DNA of 64,000 nucleotides, from assembly GCA_963789555.1 (NCBI GenBank), contig CAWBKY010000004.1:186001-250000 (forward strand). The letters run 5' to 3'. The DNA comes from JACXTP01 sp963789555 (lineage in GTDB: Archaea > Thermoplasmatota > Thermoplasmata > Methanomassiliicoccales > UBA472). Positions 1 through 10,518 of this stretch are shown here, piece by piece (position 1 is the first letter of the stretch; the number at the start of each line of letters is the position of its first letter). The position numbers and the translations under genes were made by a program. The notes beneath the pieces are model-generated. The model had not been told where the DNA came from. It did no database searches and saw nothing but the letters and a program-made list of their open reading frames with translations.

Positions 1-260
1 TCTCCTGGAACTGCTCGGCCACTTTCTTGATGTCAACTGGCTTGGTCTTGATGCTCAGGACCACGCTGATCCCGCCCAGTTTCTCCGGGTCGAGGGTGGC
101 CGTGTAACCCTTTATGATGCCCATGTTCTCCATGGAGCCCGACCTTGCTGCTGACCGTGGGAACGCTGACCTTCACCCTGTCCGCGATCTGACGGAAGGA
201 TAGGCGACCGTTCTCCTGAAGGACCTTCAGGATCCTAACGTCGGTATTGTCCAGTTTCAT
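1..260 (-). CDS. Lrp/AsnC-family transcriptional regulator, 3' end cut off
   Basis: This is the N-terminal part of a feast/famine (Lrp/AsnC) regulator; the rest lies outside the window. The start MKLDNTDVRILKVLQENGRL and the following helix-turn-helix (RQIADRVKVSVPTVSSKV) are typical of the family. After about codon 40 the frame shifts by one base near 140. The next frame continues with a dimerisation-domain-like stretch (MGIIKGYTATLDPEKLGGIS). The ATG at 260 is the natural family start. Ligand and targets cannot be read. A second Lrp gene lies at 38.1-38.6 kb. Confidence 0.8.
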
Positions 261-339
261 ATGGAAAAGGGGAATTAAACAATCATTAATAAAGATATCC
301 GTTAAACGAACAAACTAGTCGAGGTTAAAATGACATTAA

Positions 340-373
340 GAATGCAAAAAACTCGTAACTATTCTTTGCATTC
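340..373. promoter_or_regulatory. Inverted repeat upstream of copA
   Basis: GAATGCAAA (340-348) and TTTGCATTC (365-373) are perfect 9-base inverted arms with a 16-base spacer, about 45 bases before the copA start. The position suits an operator for a metal-responsive repressor or activator. No regulator of that type is visible next to it, so the role is inference. Confidence 0.45.
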
Positions 374-418
374 GTTGATAGACATGTAGATGAACCAAGA
401 GCTTCGATTGGGTGTTAG

Positions 419-2923
419 ATGAGCGACGCTAAGGACGGCGGGTCCGACCGACCGGAACTGGGGTCCAAAGGAAAGAGGACGGCAAGCTTCGGGGTCACCG
501 GTATGACCTGTGCCACTTGTGCTCAGACCATCACCGAATCGCTGCAGGGATTGGAGGGGGTGGAAGGGGCGAGCGTCAACCTTGCCACCGAGAAGGCCAC
601 CGTGGTCTACGACCCCGAGAAGGTGACCATGGAAAAGATGGCCTCCGCCATAGACCAGGCCGGATATGGGGTCATATTGAACCAGGTCACCATCGCCGTC
701 GGGGGCATGACCTGTTCCTCCTGCGTGCTTTCGGTGGAGGAATCGTTGCTGTCATTGCCTGGCGTTCTGTCCGCCTCGGTCAACCTTGCCACCGAGAAGG
801 TGACGGTGAGGTACGATCCACAACAGGTCCGCCTCCAACAGATCAAGCAGGCCATCAGGGACGCTGGATACGATGTGCTTGAGGCGCGAGACGGTGGATG
901 CGGAGAGGGAGCTTAGGGCCGAGGAGACGGCCCGCCAGAGACGATTACTGGTCTTCGCGTGGACGCTCGCACTGCCAGTATTCGTCATAATGATGCTGAT
1001 GACGTTCACCCCATTGGGCGACGAGCCCTTCCTGATGGACTATGGCAATTACATCCTGTTCCTACTCACCACGCCGATCCAGTTCATCGCCGGTTACCGA
1101 TTCTACATCGGCGGTTACAAATCCTTGCGCAATGGCGTGGCCAACATGGACGTGTTGGTGGCGGTGGGCACCTCCGCGGCCTATTTCTACTCCGTGGCGG
1201 TGACCTTCTTTCCCGACGCCTTCCCCTTCACCGATGTCTACTATGACAGCGCCGCCCTCATCATCGCGATAGTGCTGTTGGGCAAGTACATCGAGGCCAG
1301 GGCCAAGTCCCGCACCTCCGATTCCATACGAAAGCTGATCGACCTGCAGGCGAAGAGCGCCACCATAATGCGTGAGGGCAAGGAGGTGACCGTTCCGGTC
1401 GATGAGCTGGACGTCAACGATGTCATGGTGGTCCGACCCGGAGAGAAGGTCCCCACCGATGGCCTGGTGGTCGAGGGCGAATCGGAGGTGGACGAGTCCC
1501 TCATCACCGGAGAGAGCCTGCCGGTGCACAAAGAGGAGGGCTCTTCCGTGGTCGGGGGTTCCATCAACAGCAATGGATTGCTCAAGGTCAGGGCCACCCG
1601 GGTGGGGGCCGACACCGCTCTGGCCCAGATCATCCGTCTCGTGGAGGAGGCCCAGGTGTCCAAGGCGCCCATCCAACGCATGGCCGACCGGGTGGCCTCG
1701 GTCTTCGTTCCCATCGTCATCACCATCGCTGTCTCCGCCTTCCTCTTCTGGTACTTTTTTGGGGCTTCGTATTACGGGGTGGACCAGGTCTTCCCGTTCT
1801 CCCTCTCGGTATTCATCGCCGTGCTGGTCATCGCCTGCCCCTGCGCCCTGGGCCTGGCCACACCGACCGCCATCATGGTCGGGACGGGGAAGGGCGCGGA
1901 ACTGGGGATTTTGATCAAGAACGGGGAGGCATTGGAGGTAGCAGGTAAGGTCGGTGTCATGGTCTTCGACAAGACCGGCACCTTGACCCAGGGAAGACTG
2001 GAGGTGACCGATGTCGTCAGCCATAGGGATCGCCGAAGAGGACCTGCTGCGGACCGCGGGTGCGGCCGAGAGAGGGTCCGAGCATCCCATCGCCAAGGCC
2101 ATCGTTAGGAAGGCCGAGGAAAGGTCCGAACTTGCCAGAGGTGGGTCAGTTCGAGAACGTGCCTGGCAAAGGCATCTCGGCCAATATCGAGGGCAGGTCG
2201 GTACTGGTAGGGTCGAGGAGGATCATGCAGGACAACTCGGTGGACCTTGCCCCGGTCGAATCGCACATCGCCCGTTTGGAGGACCAGGGGCGCACCACGC
2301 TGGTGGTGGCGCGGGACGGAATGGCGGTCGGCGTGCTCGGGGTCTCCGATGTGGTGAAGGACTCCGCCCTGGTGGCGTTGAACGAGCTGAAGCGCATGGG
2401 GGTGGAGGTGGTCATGATGACCGGCGACAACCGACGGACCGCCGATGTCATCGCCAAACAGCTCGGCATAGACCGCGTGTTGGCCGAGGTGCTTCCCGGT
2501 CAGAAGGCGGAGCAGGTGGCCGCCCTCCAGAAGGAAGGCAAGGTGGTGGCCATGGTCGGGGACGGAGTCAACGACGCCCCAGCCCTGGCCCAGGCCGACC
2601 TGGGCATCGCGGTGGGCTCTGGCACCGATGTGGCCATCGAGACGGGCGACATCGTCCTCATAAGGAACGACCTGAGGGACGTCGTGGCCGCCATCCAGCT
2701 GAGCGCAAGGACCTCGGTGAAGATCCGGCAGAACCTGTTCTGGGCCTTCGCTTTCAACACCATCGGCATACCGGTGGCCGCAGGTATTCTATATCCCAGC
2801 TTCCAATTGTTGCTACCGCCTGCGCTGGCGGCGGGGGCCATGGCCCTGAGCTCAGTCACCGTCGTCACCAACGCCGCACTGTTGCGGACCTATGTGCCTG
2901 AGATCATCAGGGAGAGGGTGTGA
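419..2923 (+). CDS. copA: Copper-translocating P1B-type ATPase (CopA), with frame breaks
   Basis: ATP-driven Cu(+) exporter in the cytoplasmic membrane. Two N-terminal heavy-metal-binding domains carry GMTCATC and GMTCSSC. Membrane helices follow, then the actuator motif TGES, the metal-channel motif CPC in IACPCALGLATPTA, the phosphorylation motif DKTGTLT and the hinge motif GDGVNDAP. About 830 residues, normal for a two-HMA CopA. The reading frame changes near 890, 2020 and 2135, but all motifs are preserved across the three frames, so one gene is intended. The ATG at 419 is the first start before the first HMA domain. The YHS gene starts one base after its stop, suggesting an operon. Confidence 0.9.
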
Positions 2924-2924
2924 A

Positions 2925-3071
2925 ATGGCTATAGATCCGATATGCAAGATGGAAGTGGACGAGAAGACCGCCAAGTGGAAATCCGAATACAAGGGCAAGA
3001 CCTATTTCTTCTGCGCGCCTGGATGCAAGAAGAAGTTCGATGCGACCCCGGAGAAGTACATAAAGGCCTGA
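2925..3071 (+). CDS. YHS/TRASH-like small metal-binding protein (48 aa)
   Basis: A 48-residue protein starting MAIDPICKMEV and containing CAPGCKKKF before a PEKY ending. This is the YHS-domain pattern seen fused to, or next to, copper and silver ATPases. It starts one base after the copA stop, so it is almost certainly co-transcribed. Known family role: metal binding or delivery. A job as a soluble copper-binding partner for the ATPase is inferred. The Cys in DPICKM and the two in CAPGC are the likely ligands. Confidence 0.8.
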   Translation: MAIDPICKMEVDEKTAKWKSEYKGKTYFFCAPGCKKKFDATPEKYIKA

Positions 3072-3169
3072 ATCGAGGGTGTCAGTCCCTTTCGTGCTAA
3101 GGGCTGGAAAATACCATAGCATTCTTTTTAATATCCCATAGCGATTAAATCCCTTCTTGGGGGCAGCAC

Positions 3170-6016
3170 ATGCAGTCGATATTCTGGGTCCTGGACAACG
3201 GTCAACCTTATGTTGACTCGCTGAGGGAGGACCTGGTGAGCCGGGGCTACTGCGCCGGCCTGGTGGCCGACATCGATGCCTTCCTCGATGACCAGATCAG
3301 CGGTTACGCGAGAGCGCTGATCATGCTGCACGACCCCCAATGCAATGTCATTCCGGTGCTGAACCATATCAACCAACAGATGGTGACGACCCCGGTGGTG
3401 GTCCTTTTCCAAAATGTGGACATCGTGGGCGTCACTGAACTGGCCAACAACGGGGCCGATCTCATCTATCCCCTGGACATGGACGTGGACGATATGTTCC
3501 GCCGCCTCGCCACCGACGTGGAAAGACTTGGGGGCGGTTACAACGGGGACCACAACGAGCCGACCGAGATGAGCTTGTTGGACAAGATGGAGAACTTGGC
3601 CGATTGGGTATGGCGCATCGATGAGAAGGGGGTGATTACCTTCTCGAGCGAGAGCGTGCGCAAGATCCTGGGCTATACCCACACCGACCTCAAGGGCAAG
3701 GTGCTATGGAAGCTGACGCCCACCATCGAGATGCCCAGGTTCCACTCCCAATTGGAAGAGGTCAAGCAGAATGCCCAGGAGCCCTCTGCGCTCCAGTTCG
3801 TGATCATCTCCAAATCCGGCACCGTGGTCCACCTGGAGGGCCTGGCCATGCCCCTTTTCGATGTGGACGGCGCTTATATGGGCATGATCGCCGCCTGCAG
3901 GGACGTGACCACCCACAAGAAGGCGGTGGAGGACCTGATGATAGCGGAGGACCGCTACAGCATACTCTTCGAATCGTCCCCTGACCCGATCATCACCCTA
4001 AGCCCGGGAGGGCGCATGGAGTCCGTTAACTTGGCAGGGGTCAGTTTGCTTGGGGCCACGAAGGCCAACGAGCTGATCGGAAGGAACTTCTACTCGTTCA
4101 TCGCGGAAGGGGAGAGGAATCGGGCCAACAACTACTTCCAAGAGCTGTTGCGGAACCACGAGCATTTCCAGTCCGAGTTCATATTTCAGAGGGACAACGG
4201 GACGAGCCTCTTGATGGAGATCAGCGCGGCAGTGCTACTGGAATCGACCGGGAAGCCGTCCTGCATAATCGCCATATTGCATGATGCCTCGATGCGCAAC
4301 CGCATCGCCTACGAGTTCCAGACCAACAGCGTGCATCACCCCCACCTCAACCTCCACTCGCAGGACATCTTCGCGGAGATAGACCAGGACCTGAGCATCC
4401 GTTACCTCAGCTCCAACTTCGAGACCATCACTGGCATCCCGGTCCGGGAGGTGATAGGCAAGGCCCCCTTCGACCTGATGGAGGAGGAGGACCGATTGAG
4501 CCTGGTGGAGGAGATGGAACCGCTGTTGAGCCGCATGCAGCCCTTCTTCTCCGTGCGCTACCGCGCCCGTCGTTCCGATGAGAAGGTCCTGCATTTCGAG
4601 ATGAACGGCATACCCTTCTTCGACGATGACAACATGTTCCGAGGCTACCGGGCATTGGTGCGGAACGTCACCGACCGGGTCGAGAAGGAGATAGCCCTCA
4701 AACTGGAGCAACAGAAGCTCGAGACAATAATGCAGAACATCTCCGAGGATATCTGGATAACCGACCTCGACTTCCAATTCCTTTATGTCAGCAGCAACAT
4801 GAGAAGGTCCTTGGGATTGAACGGGGGACCGATCGATTTCGAAATGATGAAACGGTGCCTCGACCAAGAGTCCATTGAGAAGCTCGAGGAGGCCTATAAG
4901 ACCCTTAAGAACCTGGCCAAACAACAACAGGGTCAAAGAGAACCCGGTGCTGAAGGTCGAGACCAAGGTGCTGCGCAAGGACGGCACCTTCTTCTGGAGC
5001 GAACAGAAGATGATGTTGATCCGTCGGGACAGCGGCGAGTCCGTGGGCATACTCGGCATCGCCAAGGACATCACCGAGGAGAAGCGGCTGGAGGTGGGTC
5101 TGAGAAGGAGCGAGGCGCGCAACCTCTGTTTCCTCAATCCGGTGATGGAGGGCGTCCTGGTCATCCATCCTTACAAGGGCACCATCCTCGAGGCCAATCC
5201 GAAGAGCTGTTCCGACCTGGGATATGGTCGGGAGGAGATGGTCGGAAACCATCTCTCCTTGATCGTGGAGGGTTGGAACCGGGATGACCTGGCGGCCCTC
5301 AGGGACAAGGTCATGGCCGGGGAGACGGTCAGGGTGGAGGGAAAGCATCGCCGCAAGGACCGCACCCTCATGGATGTGGAGACGTCCATGATGGCGATGC
5401 CTTGGGAGGACGATGTGGCCATCGTCGCCTTCTCCCGAGATGTCAGCCATTCCAACGCCTTGGCGAGCAAGGTCGCGGAGAAGAGGGAGGACTTCCTGAC
5501 CGCGGCGGGCCTGGCCAACCTGTCCGAGGATTGTGTCACCGAGGAGGAGATGCTCGGGGAGGCTTTGAAGCTCCTGATCGACCGTAACCGTTTCGATGCC
5601 GGAGCGGTCTTCTTCAACGACGGGATTGGCGGTTTGAAGCTGGTGGCCCATCATGGCATACCGAGCGAGGGCTTGAACGTCCTGGAGGGGATGAACGGCC
5701 AATTACCCCCATCTGATCCAATATCCTGAACAGCCATGAGCCGGTCTGGGGCGAGAAGGCCATGGACCGGAGCGATTGGGCCAAGACATGGGGCGTCGAG
5801 TCATTCGTGGCCTTCCCATTGACCTACGGCGCCAAACCCTATGGCATCATGGCCTTGGCCTCCACCAGGGAAGAGCTGATACCATATGAGAGGCGGGAGG
5901 TGCTGCGGACCTTCTGGAAACAGATATGCGACTCGCTGGCGCTGGTCCGTCTGAAGGAATTGATAAAACATGAGGTGGCGCAGACCTCCATCGAGGCGCT
6001 GCGCGTTAAGAATTGA
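3170..6016 (+). CDS. Multi-PAS sensor protein with C-terminal GAF domain
   Basis: A cytoplasmic sensor of about 945 residues when joined across frame breaks near 4930 and 5730. The first 120 residues resemble a response-regulator receiver but show no clear phospho-acceptor Asp. About five PAS domains follow (for example DWVWRIDEKGVITFSSESV, PDPIITLSPGG, SEDIWITDLDFQFLYVSS, EGVLVIHPYKGTILEANP), then a GAF domain ending near the stop. There is no histidine-kinase or GGDEF domain, so output must go through a partner. A GGGGG ribosome site precedes the ATG at 3170. Ligands cannot be deduced. It is convergent with the FAD oxidase, 14 bases apart. Confidence 0.75.
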
Positions 6017-6030
6017 AATAAAAGGTTTTC

Positions 6031-7624
6031 CTAGTGCTTTCCGCCTTCCTTGGGATGGCCGTGCACCGCTTCCTCGCGCTCCTTCTTGGCCCGCTGCTGG
6101 GCTAGGACCTCGGCCCTCTGCGTCGACGCTGTTGTCCTTGGGCAGGACCTTCTTCACCGTGGCCATGGCGTCCATGCCGAACTCGAACAGGGCGGGCGGG
6201 ATGCGGATGTTGCCCCGCAGGCTGGTCCCGACCAGCTTCCCAGGGTTCATGATGTCCTCGGGGTCGAAGGTGGTCTTGATGGCCCGGATGTACTTGGCGC
6301 CCGGCCCGCGGATCTTGTCCAGGTTGGAGGCGAAGAACGCCCCGAAGCCCAAGGGGCGACCGCCATAGTCATAGGACATGTCGGCGAACTTCTTGTTGAA
6401 ACCGAAGGAGGTCAGGTTGGTCAGGTCGTCGAAGTCGGCGAAGTAGTAGGGCATGAACATCACGGTGTTGCGGTCGGCGAGTATGCCGATGATGGCGCCG
6501 GTCATGTTCATGTCCTCCATGAGCTTGTAGGTGCGCTGGGCGAAGACCTCGAAGTCCTTCAGCGGGACCACGGCCTCGCCAGGGATGTGGCCGATGCCGA
6601 TCTCGCGGGCGCGGAACTCGTAGCAGCGCTCGTCCCACTCGTGCTCGGCGATGCTCTGCTCCAGCCTCTTGCCCCCATGCTTGGCCATGATCTCATCGAT
6701 GACCTTCTCCTCGTACTCCACGATGGTCTTGTCGCCCTCCAGCATGATGTTGAGCATGGAGCCGACCTCGGGGGCGTGCTTGCCGGCCTTGCGGAGCATC
6801 TCGAAGTGCTTGCCGTCGCTGAAACCGATGTGCAACGGGTCGATGCGCTTGCGGCACATCTCCATCAAGGGCTTTCCCATCGCCATCAGGCTCTCGAAAT
6901 CGTAGGAAAGGGCCTTCATTACCTCGGGGCCGGGCATGAGCTTCAGGGTGACCTTGCTGATCACGCCCAAGGTGCCCTCCGCCCCGACGATGAGCCAGGT
7001 GAGGTTGTAGGCGGACTGGTTGTCCACCACCTTTTCGAATCCGGTGTTCACCAGCGTGCCGTCGGGCATGACGACCTCGAGGTTGCGCAGGTTCTGTCCG
7101 GCCGAGCCGTACTTGTAGGAGCCGACGCCGATGCCTCCGGTGGATATCCATCCGGCCAAGGTGGCGCTGGGGAAGCTGGAAGGGTAGGAGCAGAGCAACA
7201 GTCCCTTCTCCATGCATGCCTCGTACACCTGCTTCCAGGTGCAGCCAGGCTGGGCGGTGACGGTGAGGCCGACCGGGTCGATGTCCAGGATCTTGTTCAT
7301 GCCCCCGGTGAAATCGATGAGCACGCCGCCATAGATCGGAATGGAACCGCCGAGCCCCCAGGTGGAGGAACCGCGCGGGGTGATGGGGACGCCTTCGTCG
7401 GCGCAGATGCGGACGATCTTGACCACATCCTCGCTGGAGTGGGGGCGCACCACGATGTCCGGGATGTTCTTAAAGGCGATCTGGGTCAAATTTGGCAAAG
7501 GGGCGAGGTCGTGGCTGTAGAGCACACGCTCCATCATGCTCGTCTTGACGTTCTCTTGACCGATCGCGTCCCTCAGCCTGGCGACCAGCTGCGGGTTGGC
7601 ATTCTTGTCATCATTGGCATCCAT
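6031..7624 (-). CDS. FAD-binding oxidoreductase, GlcD/D-lactate dehydrogenase-like
   Basis: About 530 residues of the PCMH-type FAD-binding oxidase family, which oxidises 2-hydroxy acids. FAD-binding signatures are PHSSEDVVKIVRIC, ITPRGSSTWGLGGS and SATLAGWISTGGIGVGSYKYG. The C-terminal FAD-linked oxidase domain ends with the family signature DPEDIMNPGKL. A one-base shift near 6120 breaks the last 30 codons; in the restored frame the protein ends in a charged tail (AKKEREE...GGKH) at the TAG at 6031. The substrate is unknown; a 2-hydroxy acid such as lactate is the family default. No Fe-S partner subunit is adjacent. A TATA-like TTTAAAATAG lies at 7677-7686. Confidence 0.85.
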
Positions 7625-7714
7625 CTGAAACCCTCTAACAATGGGAACGAACGAATTGTACCGGAAACAATTCGCTCTATTTTAAATGTATTGTAATCTG
7701 GCGCATCTGGAATG

Positions 7715-7722
7715 TATAAAAA
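7715..7722 (+). promoter_or_regulatory. TATA box for the putative RNA gene
   Basis: TATAAAAA lies about 20-25 bases before the GGTCCGGGG that opens the putative structured RNA. This is the usual archaeal distance from TATA box to transcription start. No plus-strand reading frame of recognisable content follows. Confidence 0.5.
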
Positions 7723-7737
7723 CCACACAATATGGTA

Positions 7738-8023
7738 GGTCCGGGGCTTACCGGGCTTCTGGGTACTTCGGCGCTTGGTTCCGCCAAGGGTATCTGCAGA
7801 TCGCCTTGGTCGTGGTACCTGCGTCGCCCAATCTCCTCACTGGGCTTTTTCACCTCAATGGTGTAGGCCGCGTTGGGAATTCGCTTTTGCCTTCTATGGA
7901 TTTACCATGGGGCGCAGGCGAACCGAAGCAAGGGCTTCGAATCGGGGCGGATACCTGGGGCGCCATCCTCAAATGACGCTGATATCAATCCGTTTTCCCC
8001 AGAGGGCATACGGCCCCCGGACC
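7738..8023 (+). ncRNA. Putative structured non-coding RNA (~286 nt), family not identified
   Basis: The two ends pair perfectly over nine bases (GGTCCGGGG at 7738-7746 with CCCCGGACC at 8015-8023). Nested inner pairings exist: GGCGC with GCGCC, GGTATC with GATACC, CCTGCG with CGCAGG, and a CACC-tcaat-GGTG hairpin. A TATA box sits at the right distance upstream, and no convincing protein is encoded in any frame. Length and end-to-end pairing resemble archaeal SRP RNA or RNase P RNA. I could not find the SRP helix-8 GGAA loop region or the RNase P ACAGAA element, so the family is left open. Confidence 0.5.
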
Positions 8024-8200
8024 GATTAATTACTAGGCAGAGGCAAGTATTTCTAACCTTCGTCAGACGAAATTTCGAGAGCGCACTCGGTTCTAAGAAT
8101 TTGACCGAGCCAACATCGGCAAAGGACGATGTGAGTCGAAGCGAGATCTCCAGAATGAAGTTATACATCCTGCGTGAAAAGGAAAGGATTATAAAAGGGA
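8024..8200. other. Non-coding gap after the putative RNA
   Basis: No gene seen. It holds short hairpins (TCGTCAGACGA; CTCGGT...ACCGAG) that could belong to the 3' region of the upstream RNA. The 3' end of the small coiled-coil gene follows on the other strand. Confidence 0.4.
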
Positions 8201-8449
8201 TCAATCGCCGCCCTTCTTCAATGCTTCCACCTTCTGTCGCAGATCGATGATCTTGGCGTTGATCTTGGCCTCCTTCTTGTGGACCTTATCTTTGACCTTG
8301 TCGAAGTGCTCCTTGTCCATCTCCTTCTTGCTCAGCTTGAACTGGGCCTCGTCCAGCTCCTTGCGGTAGTCCGCCTTGAGCGCGTTCAGCTCCTTTATCT
8401 TCTCCTCAAGCCTCTTGACCTTGTCCAAGATATCCACCTCTCCAGGCAC
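8201..8449 (-). CDS. Small coiled-coil protein (82 aa), unknown function
   Basis: A Lys/Glu-rich, almost wholly helical protein with heptad-like spacing (DKVKRLEEKIKELNALK and VHKKEAKINAKIIDLRQKVE), predicted to form a coiled coil. The listed start is GTG at 8449. A TTG 21 bases downstream, eight bases after GGAGAGGTG, is an alternative. It lies 53 bases after the DUF123 gene on the same strand and could be the last gene of that run. I do not recognise a named family. Confidence 0.6.
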   Translation of the reverse strand: MPGEVDILDKVKRLEEKIKELNALKADYRKELDEAQFKLSKKEMDKEHFDKVKDKVHKKEAKINAKIIDLRQKVEALKKGGD

Positions 8450-8502
8450 TACGGTATCGGGGTAGCTGGGATATAAAATGTGGTCGGGACCTCGCTCCTC
8501 GC

Positions 8503-8925
8503 TTAAGCGCCATCGAGCCAGCGCATCTCGTTGATGATGGTCGGCAGCATGTCCTCCTCGATGAGGTGCAGATGGGTCGGGACAGTCGCAATCTGACGAC
8601 CCGAAGCCCTCGGCACACCATGCGCGAGCCCTCCGTTCCGGCGACCAACCGGTTGATCTCGCACTCCTTGTCGTCCCCCTCGATCATTATCGCCGAGACC
8701 GGTTCGGCGTGCAGTAGCAAGCGATCGATGTGCCAATGCACCTTCTTCTCGGTCAGGAAATGCCTCCCCACCCGCGCGAAAAGGGATGACTGGGCCGAAC
8801 CAGCGTAAACGTAGGTCCCCCTGGGGAAGGTGCATATGCCCGGCCCGCCCACGTCAAGTTCGACCTCGTCCCCCAGGTGGAGGAGGAGCAGATAGGAACC
8901 TTTTGGCGCCGAGGCAGGGCGACAT
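8503..8925 (-). CDS. DUF123 (GIY-YIG-like) domain protein, with frame breaks
   Basis: A DUF123 protein, a GIY-YIG-like fold found in archaea alone or fused to endonuclease III. Diagnostic stretches are GSYLLLLHLG, GTYVYAGSAQ, the basic loop RVGRHF, KKVHWHIDRLL and the acidic EINRLV segment. Two one-base shifts (near 8905 and 8640) split it into three frames. The ATG at 8925 is the only good start and lies 13 bases after the flavoprotein stop. A nucleic-acid role is suggested by the fold only; the biochemical function of stand-alone DUF123 proteins is unknown. Confidence 0.75.
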
Positions 8926-8937
8926 CGTCGACTCGCC

Positions 8938-9498
8938 CTAGGCCCTCACCTTGGTGGCAAGGCTGGCGACCCTTTCGCCCAAGGCCCGGGCCGCCTTCAT
9001 GCTCTTCTCGTCGGAGCGCGCCGCCCCGATCTCCCTCACCATGGAGTGGGCGAACGCGCCCGCGGGCAGCACGAACCCCTGCAAGGTCATGAAATCCATC
9101 AGGCAGGCGGTGGTCAGCTCATGCCCGGCCCGACCGCCCACCGCGATCACGCCCCCGACCTTTCCCTCCAGCTTACGGCCCATCTTCGATAGTAGATAGG
9201 TCCGGTCCAACAGCGCCTTGGTCTGGGAGGTCATATTGCCGAAGTAGATCGGCGTGCCGATGATGATGGCGTCGGCCTGCATCATCTTGGGGTAGATGTC
9301 GGTCATGTCGTCATCGATAAGGCATTTGCCCGCCTGCCCGCAGGTGGGGTGGGCCACGCAACCTTTGATGTCCTTCCCGGCCAGGGAGACGAACTCGACC
9401 TCGGCGCCCTTGGCCCTGGCCCCTTCCAACGCCTCCATGATCAAGATCTCGGTGTTGCCGTCCTTTCTCGGACTTCCAGAAATTCCCAGCACTTTCAT
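8938..9498 (-). CDS. Iron-sulfur flavoprotein / flavodoxin-like NAD(P)H-dependent reductase
   Basis: FMN-binding flavodoxin-fold protein of about 186 residues starting MKVLGISGSPRKDGNTE, the phosphate-binding loop of the iron-sulfur-flavoprotein family. Cysteines in KGCVAHPTCGQAGKC match the compact Fe-S cluster region of methanogen Isf proteins. GTPIYFGNMTSQTKALLDR is the second FMN contact. I chose the internal ATG at 9498 because family members start here, although the frame is open to 9558. Known Isf proteins carry electrons between ferredoxin and small acceptors. It lies 67 bases downstream of mmp7 on the same strand, possibly at the tail of that operon. Confidence 0.82.
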   Translation of the reverse strand: MKVLGISGSPRKDGNTEILIMEALEGARAKGAEVEFVSLAGKDIKGCVAHPTCGQAGKCLIDDDMTDIYPKMMQADAIIIGTPIYFGNMTSQTKALLDRTYLLSKMGRKLEGKVGGVIAVGGRAGHELTTACLMDFMTLQGFVLPAGAFAHSMVREIGAARSDEKSMKAARALGERVASLATKVRA

Positions 9499-9565
9499 GT
9501 GAACCGCCGACAAAATCAGGCTGAGACGGTTTAAAGCTTCGCTATGAGAAGGTCCCAAACCATGT

Positions 9566-10518
9566 TCAGGTCTGGGCGGTAGCGGACTGGGGTTGCCTGG
9601 CCCGGTCCTCTGATTCCACCTGGCTGCGGGTCTTGATGCGGATGAGGATGCTGCCGGGCATGCGGCTCGGCGATGATCGTCGTCACCTCGCCCAGCTTTC
9701 GTCCGTACACCTCCAGGTCGGCGATGGCGGCGGCATATTCCTCGAAGGGGAGCTTGGCCCTCACGCCGTTCACGTGCAGGACCACGGGCGCCGGGCGCAG
9801 GTTGTCCTGGATGGCCTGCATCGAATCCAGGCGGTCCTTGATCTCGGCCGGGTGCACGAAGAGCGGGTCGTCGTCCGTGTCCTTGCGCTTCAGCTCGATG
9901 AGGCTCTGCACCTTCTCCGCCACCTCATCCAGCTTCTGGATCTCCTCGGCCCGGCGCATGCGCTCCACCTTTCGCCCGATGCCGCACACCAGCGCCTCGC
10001 AGGCGGGCAGCGAGTCGAACTCCGGTCCGCAGGTGGCGACCACCGGTATCTGGATGTCCTGCCAGAGCTTGAACTTGTGCTTCTCCACGCACTCCCGGAA
10101 GTTGCCGACCACGAAGACCGCCGCGTCATACTCCTCGATGATGGCCTTCTCATCGGCGCTGATCTGCGCGGTGTGCTTGCCCCTTCCCCGGGCCAGGCCC
10201 ATGACCACGGTGATGGCGCCATAACGACGCAGGTTCTCCGCGATGTCGCAGATGGGATGGGGCATGTGGTGCCTGTCCCAGGGTGGGTCCGACCACCACG
10301 ATCTCCGTGCCGGCCAAGGGGACATCGGCCAACTTGCCGCCCAGCTCCCGGGTCTTGCGTTCGATGATGGGCCGGTCCTCCTCCGGGATGGCGAAGGTGA
10401 TGATTATCTGGACCTGGATCTGGGTCTTCTGGATCACGAAGCCGCCGATGTCCTCGATGAGCTCGTAAAGCTCCTTGACCCGGTACACCCCGCCGTCGTA
10501 CATCAGCACCTGGTACAT
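9566..10518 (-). CDS. mmp7: Methanogenesis marker protein 7 (MCR activation factor)
   Basis: Methanogenesis marker 7, found only in methanogens and relatives and reported as part of the A3a complex that activates methyl-CoM reductase. Recognised by MYDGGVYRVKELYELIEDIG at the start, GTEIVVVGPTL, the HPICDIAENLRRYGA stretch and FVVGNFRECVEKHKFKLW. Frame breaks near 10280 and 9655; in the restored last frame the protein ends at the TGA at 9566. Its ATG overlaps the mmp17 stop (TGATG), so translation is coupled. Other A3a partners are mmp3 and mmp17 in this cluster and mcrC at 26 kb. Confidence 0.85.

Noticed and set aside
419..2923. CopA as a pseudogene
   Set aside because: All catalytic motifs are intact, and the same kind of one-base break occurs in many genes here, including essential ones, so error is more likely than decay.
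4900..5000. Programmed frameshifting in the PAS sensor
   Set aside because: No slippery heptamer with downstream structure stands out, and similar breaks occur in unrelated genes across the window.
6050..7696. A 548-codon plus-strand frame opposite the FAD oxidase
   Set aside because: It is the antisense shadow of a well-supported FAD-binding oxidase; composition is His/Leu/Val/Gly-rich with no family motif, as expected for reversed high-GC codons.
7935..7960. tRNA-like T-loop (TTCGAATC)
   Set aside because: The flanking bases do not pair as a T-stem, and no acceptor or anticodon stem fits around it.
7738..8023. Naming the structured RNA as SRP RNA or RNase P RNA
   Set aside because: Length and closing helix fit, but I could not find the SRP helix-8 GGAA loop region or the RNase P ACAGAA/GGCUUA element on either strand.
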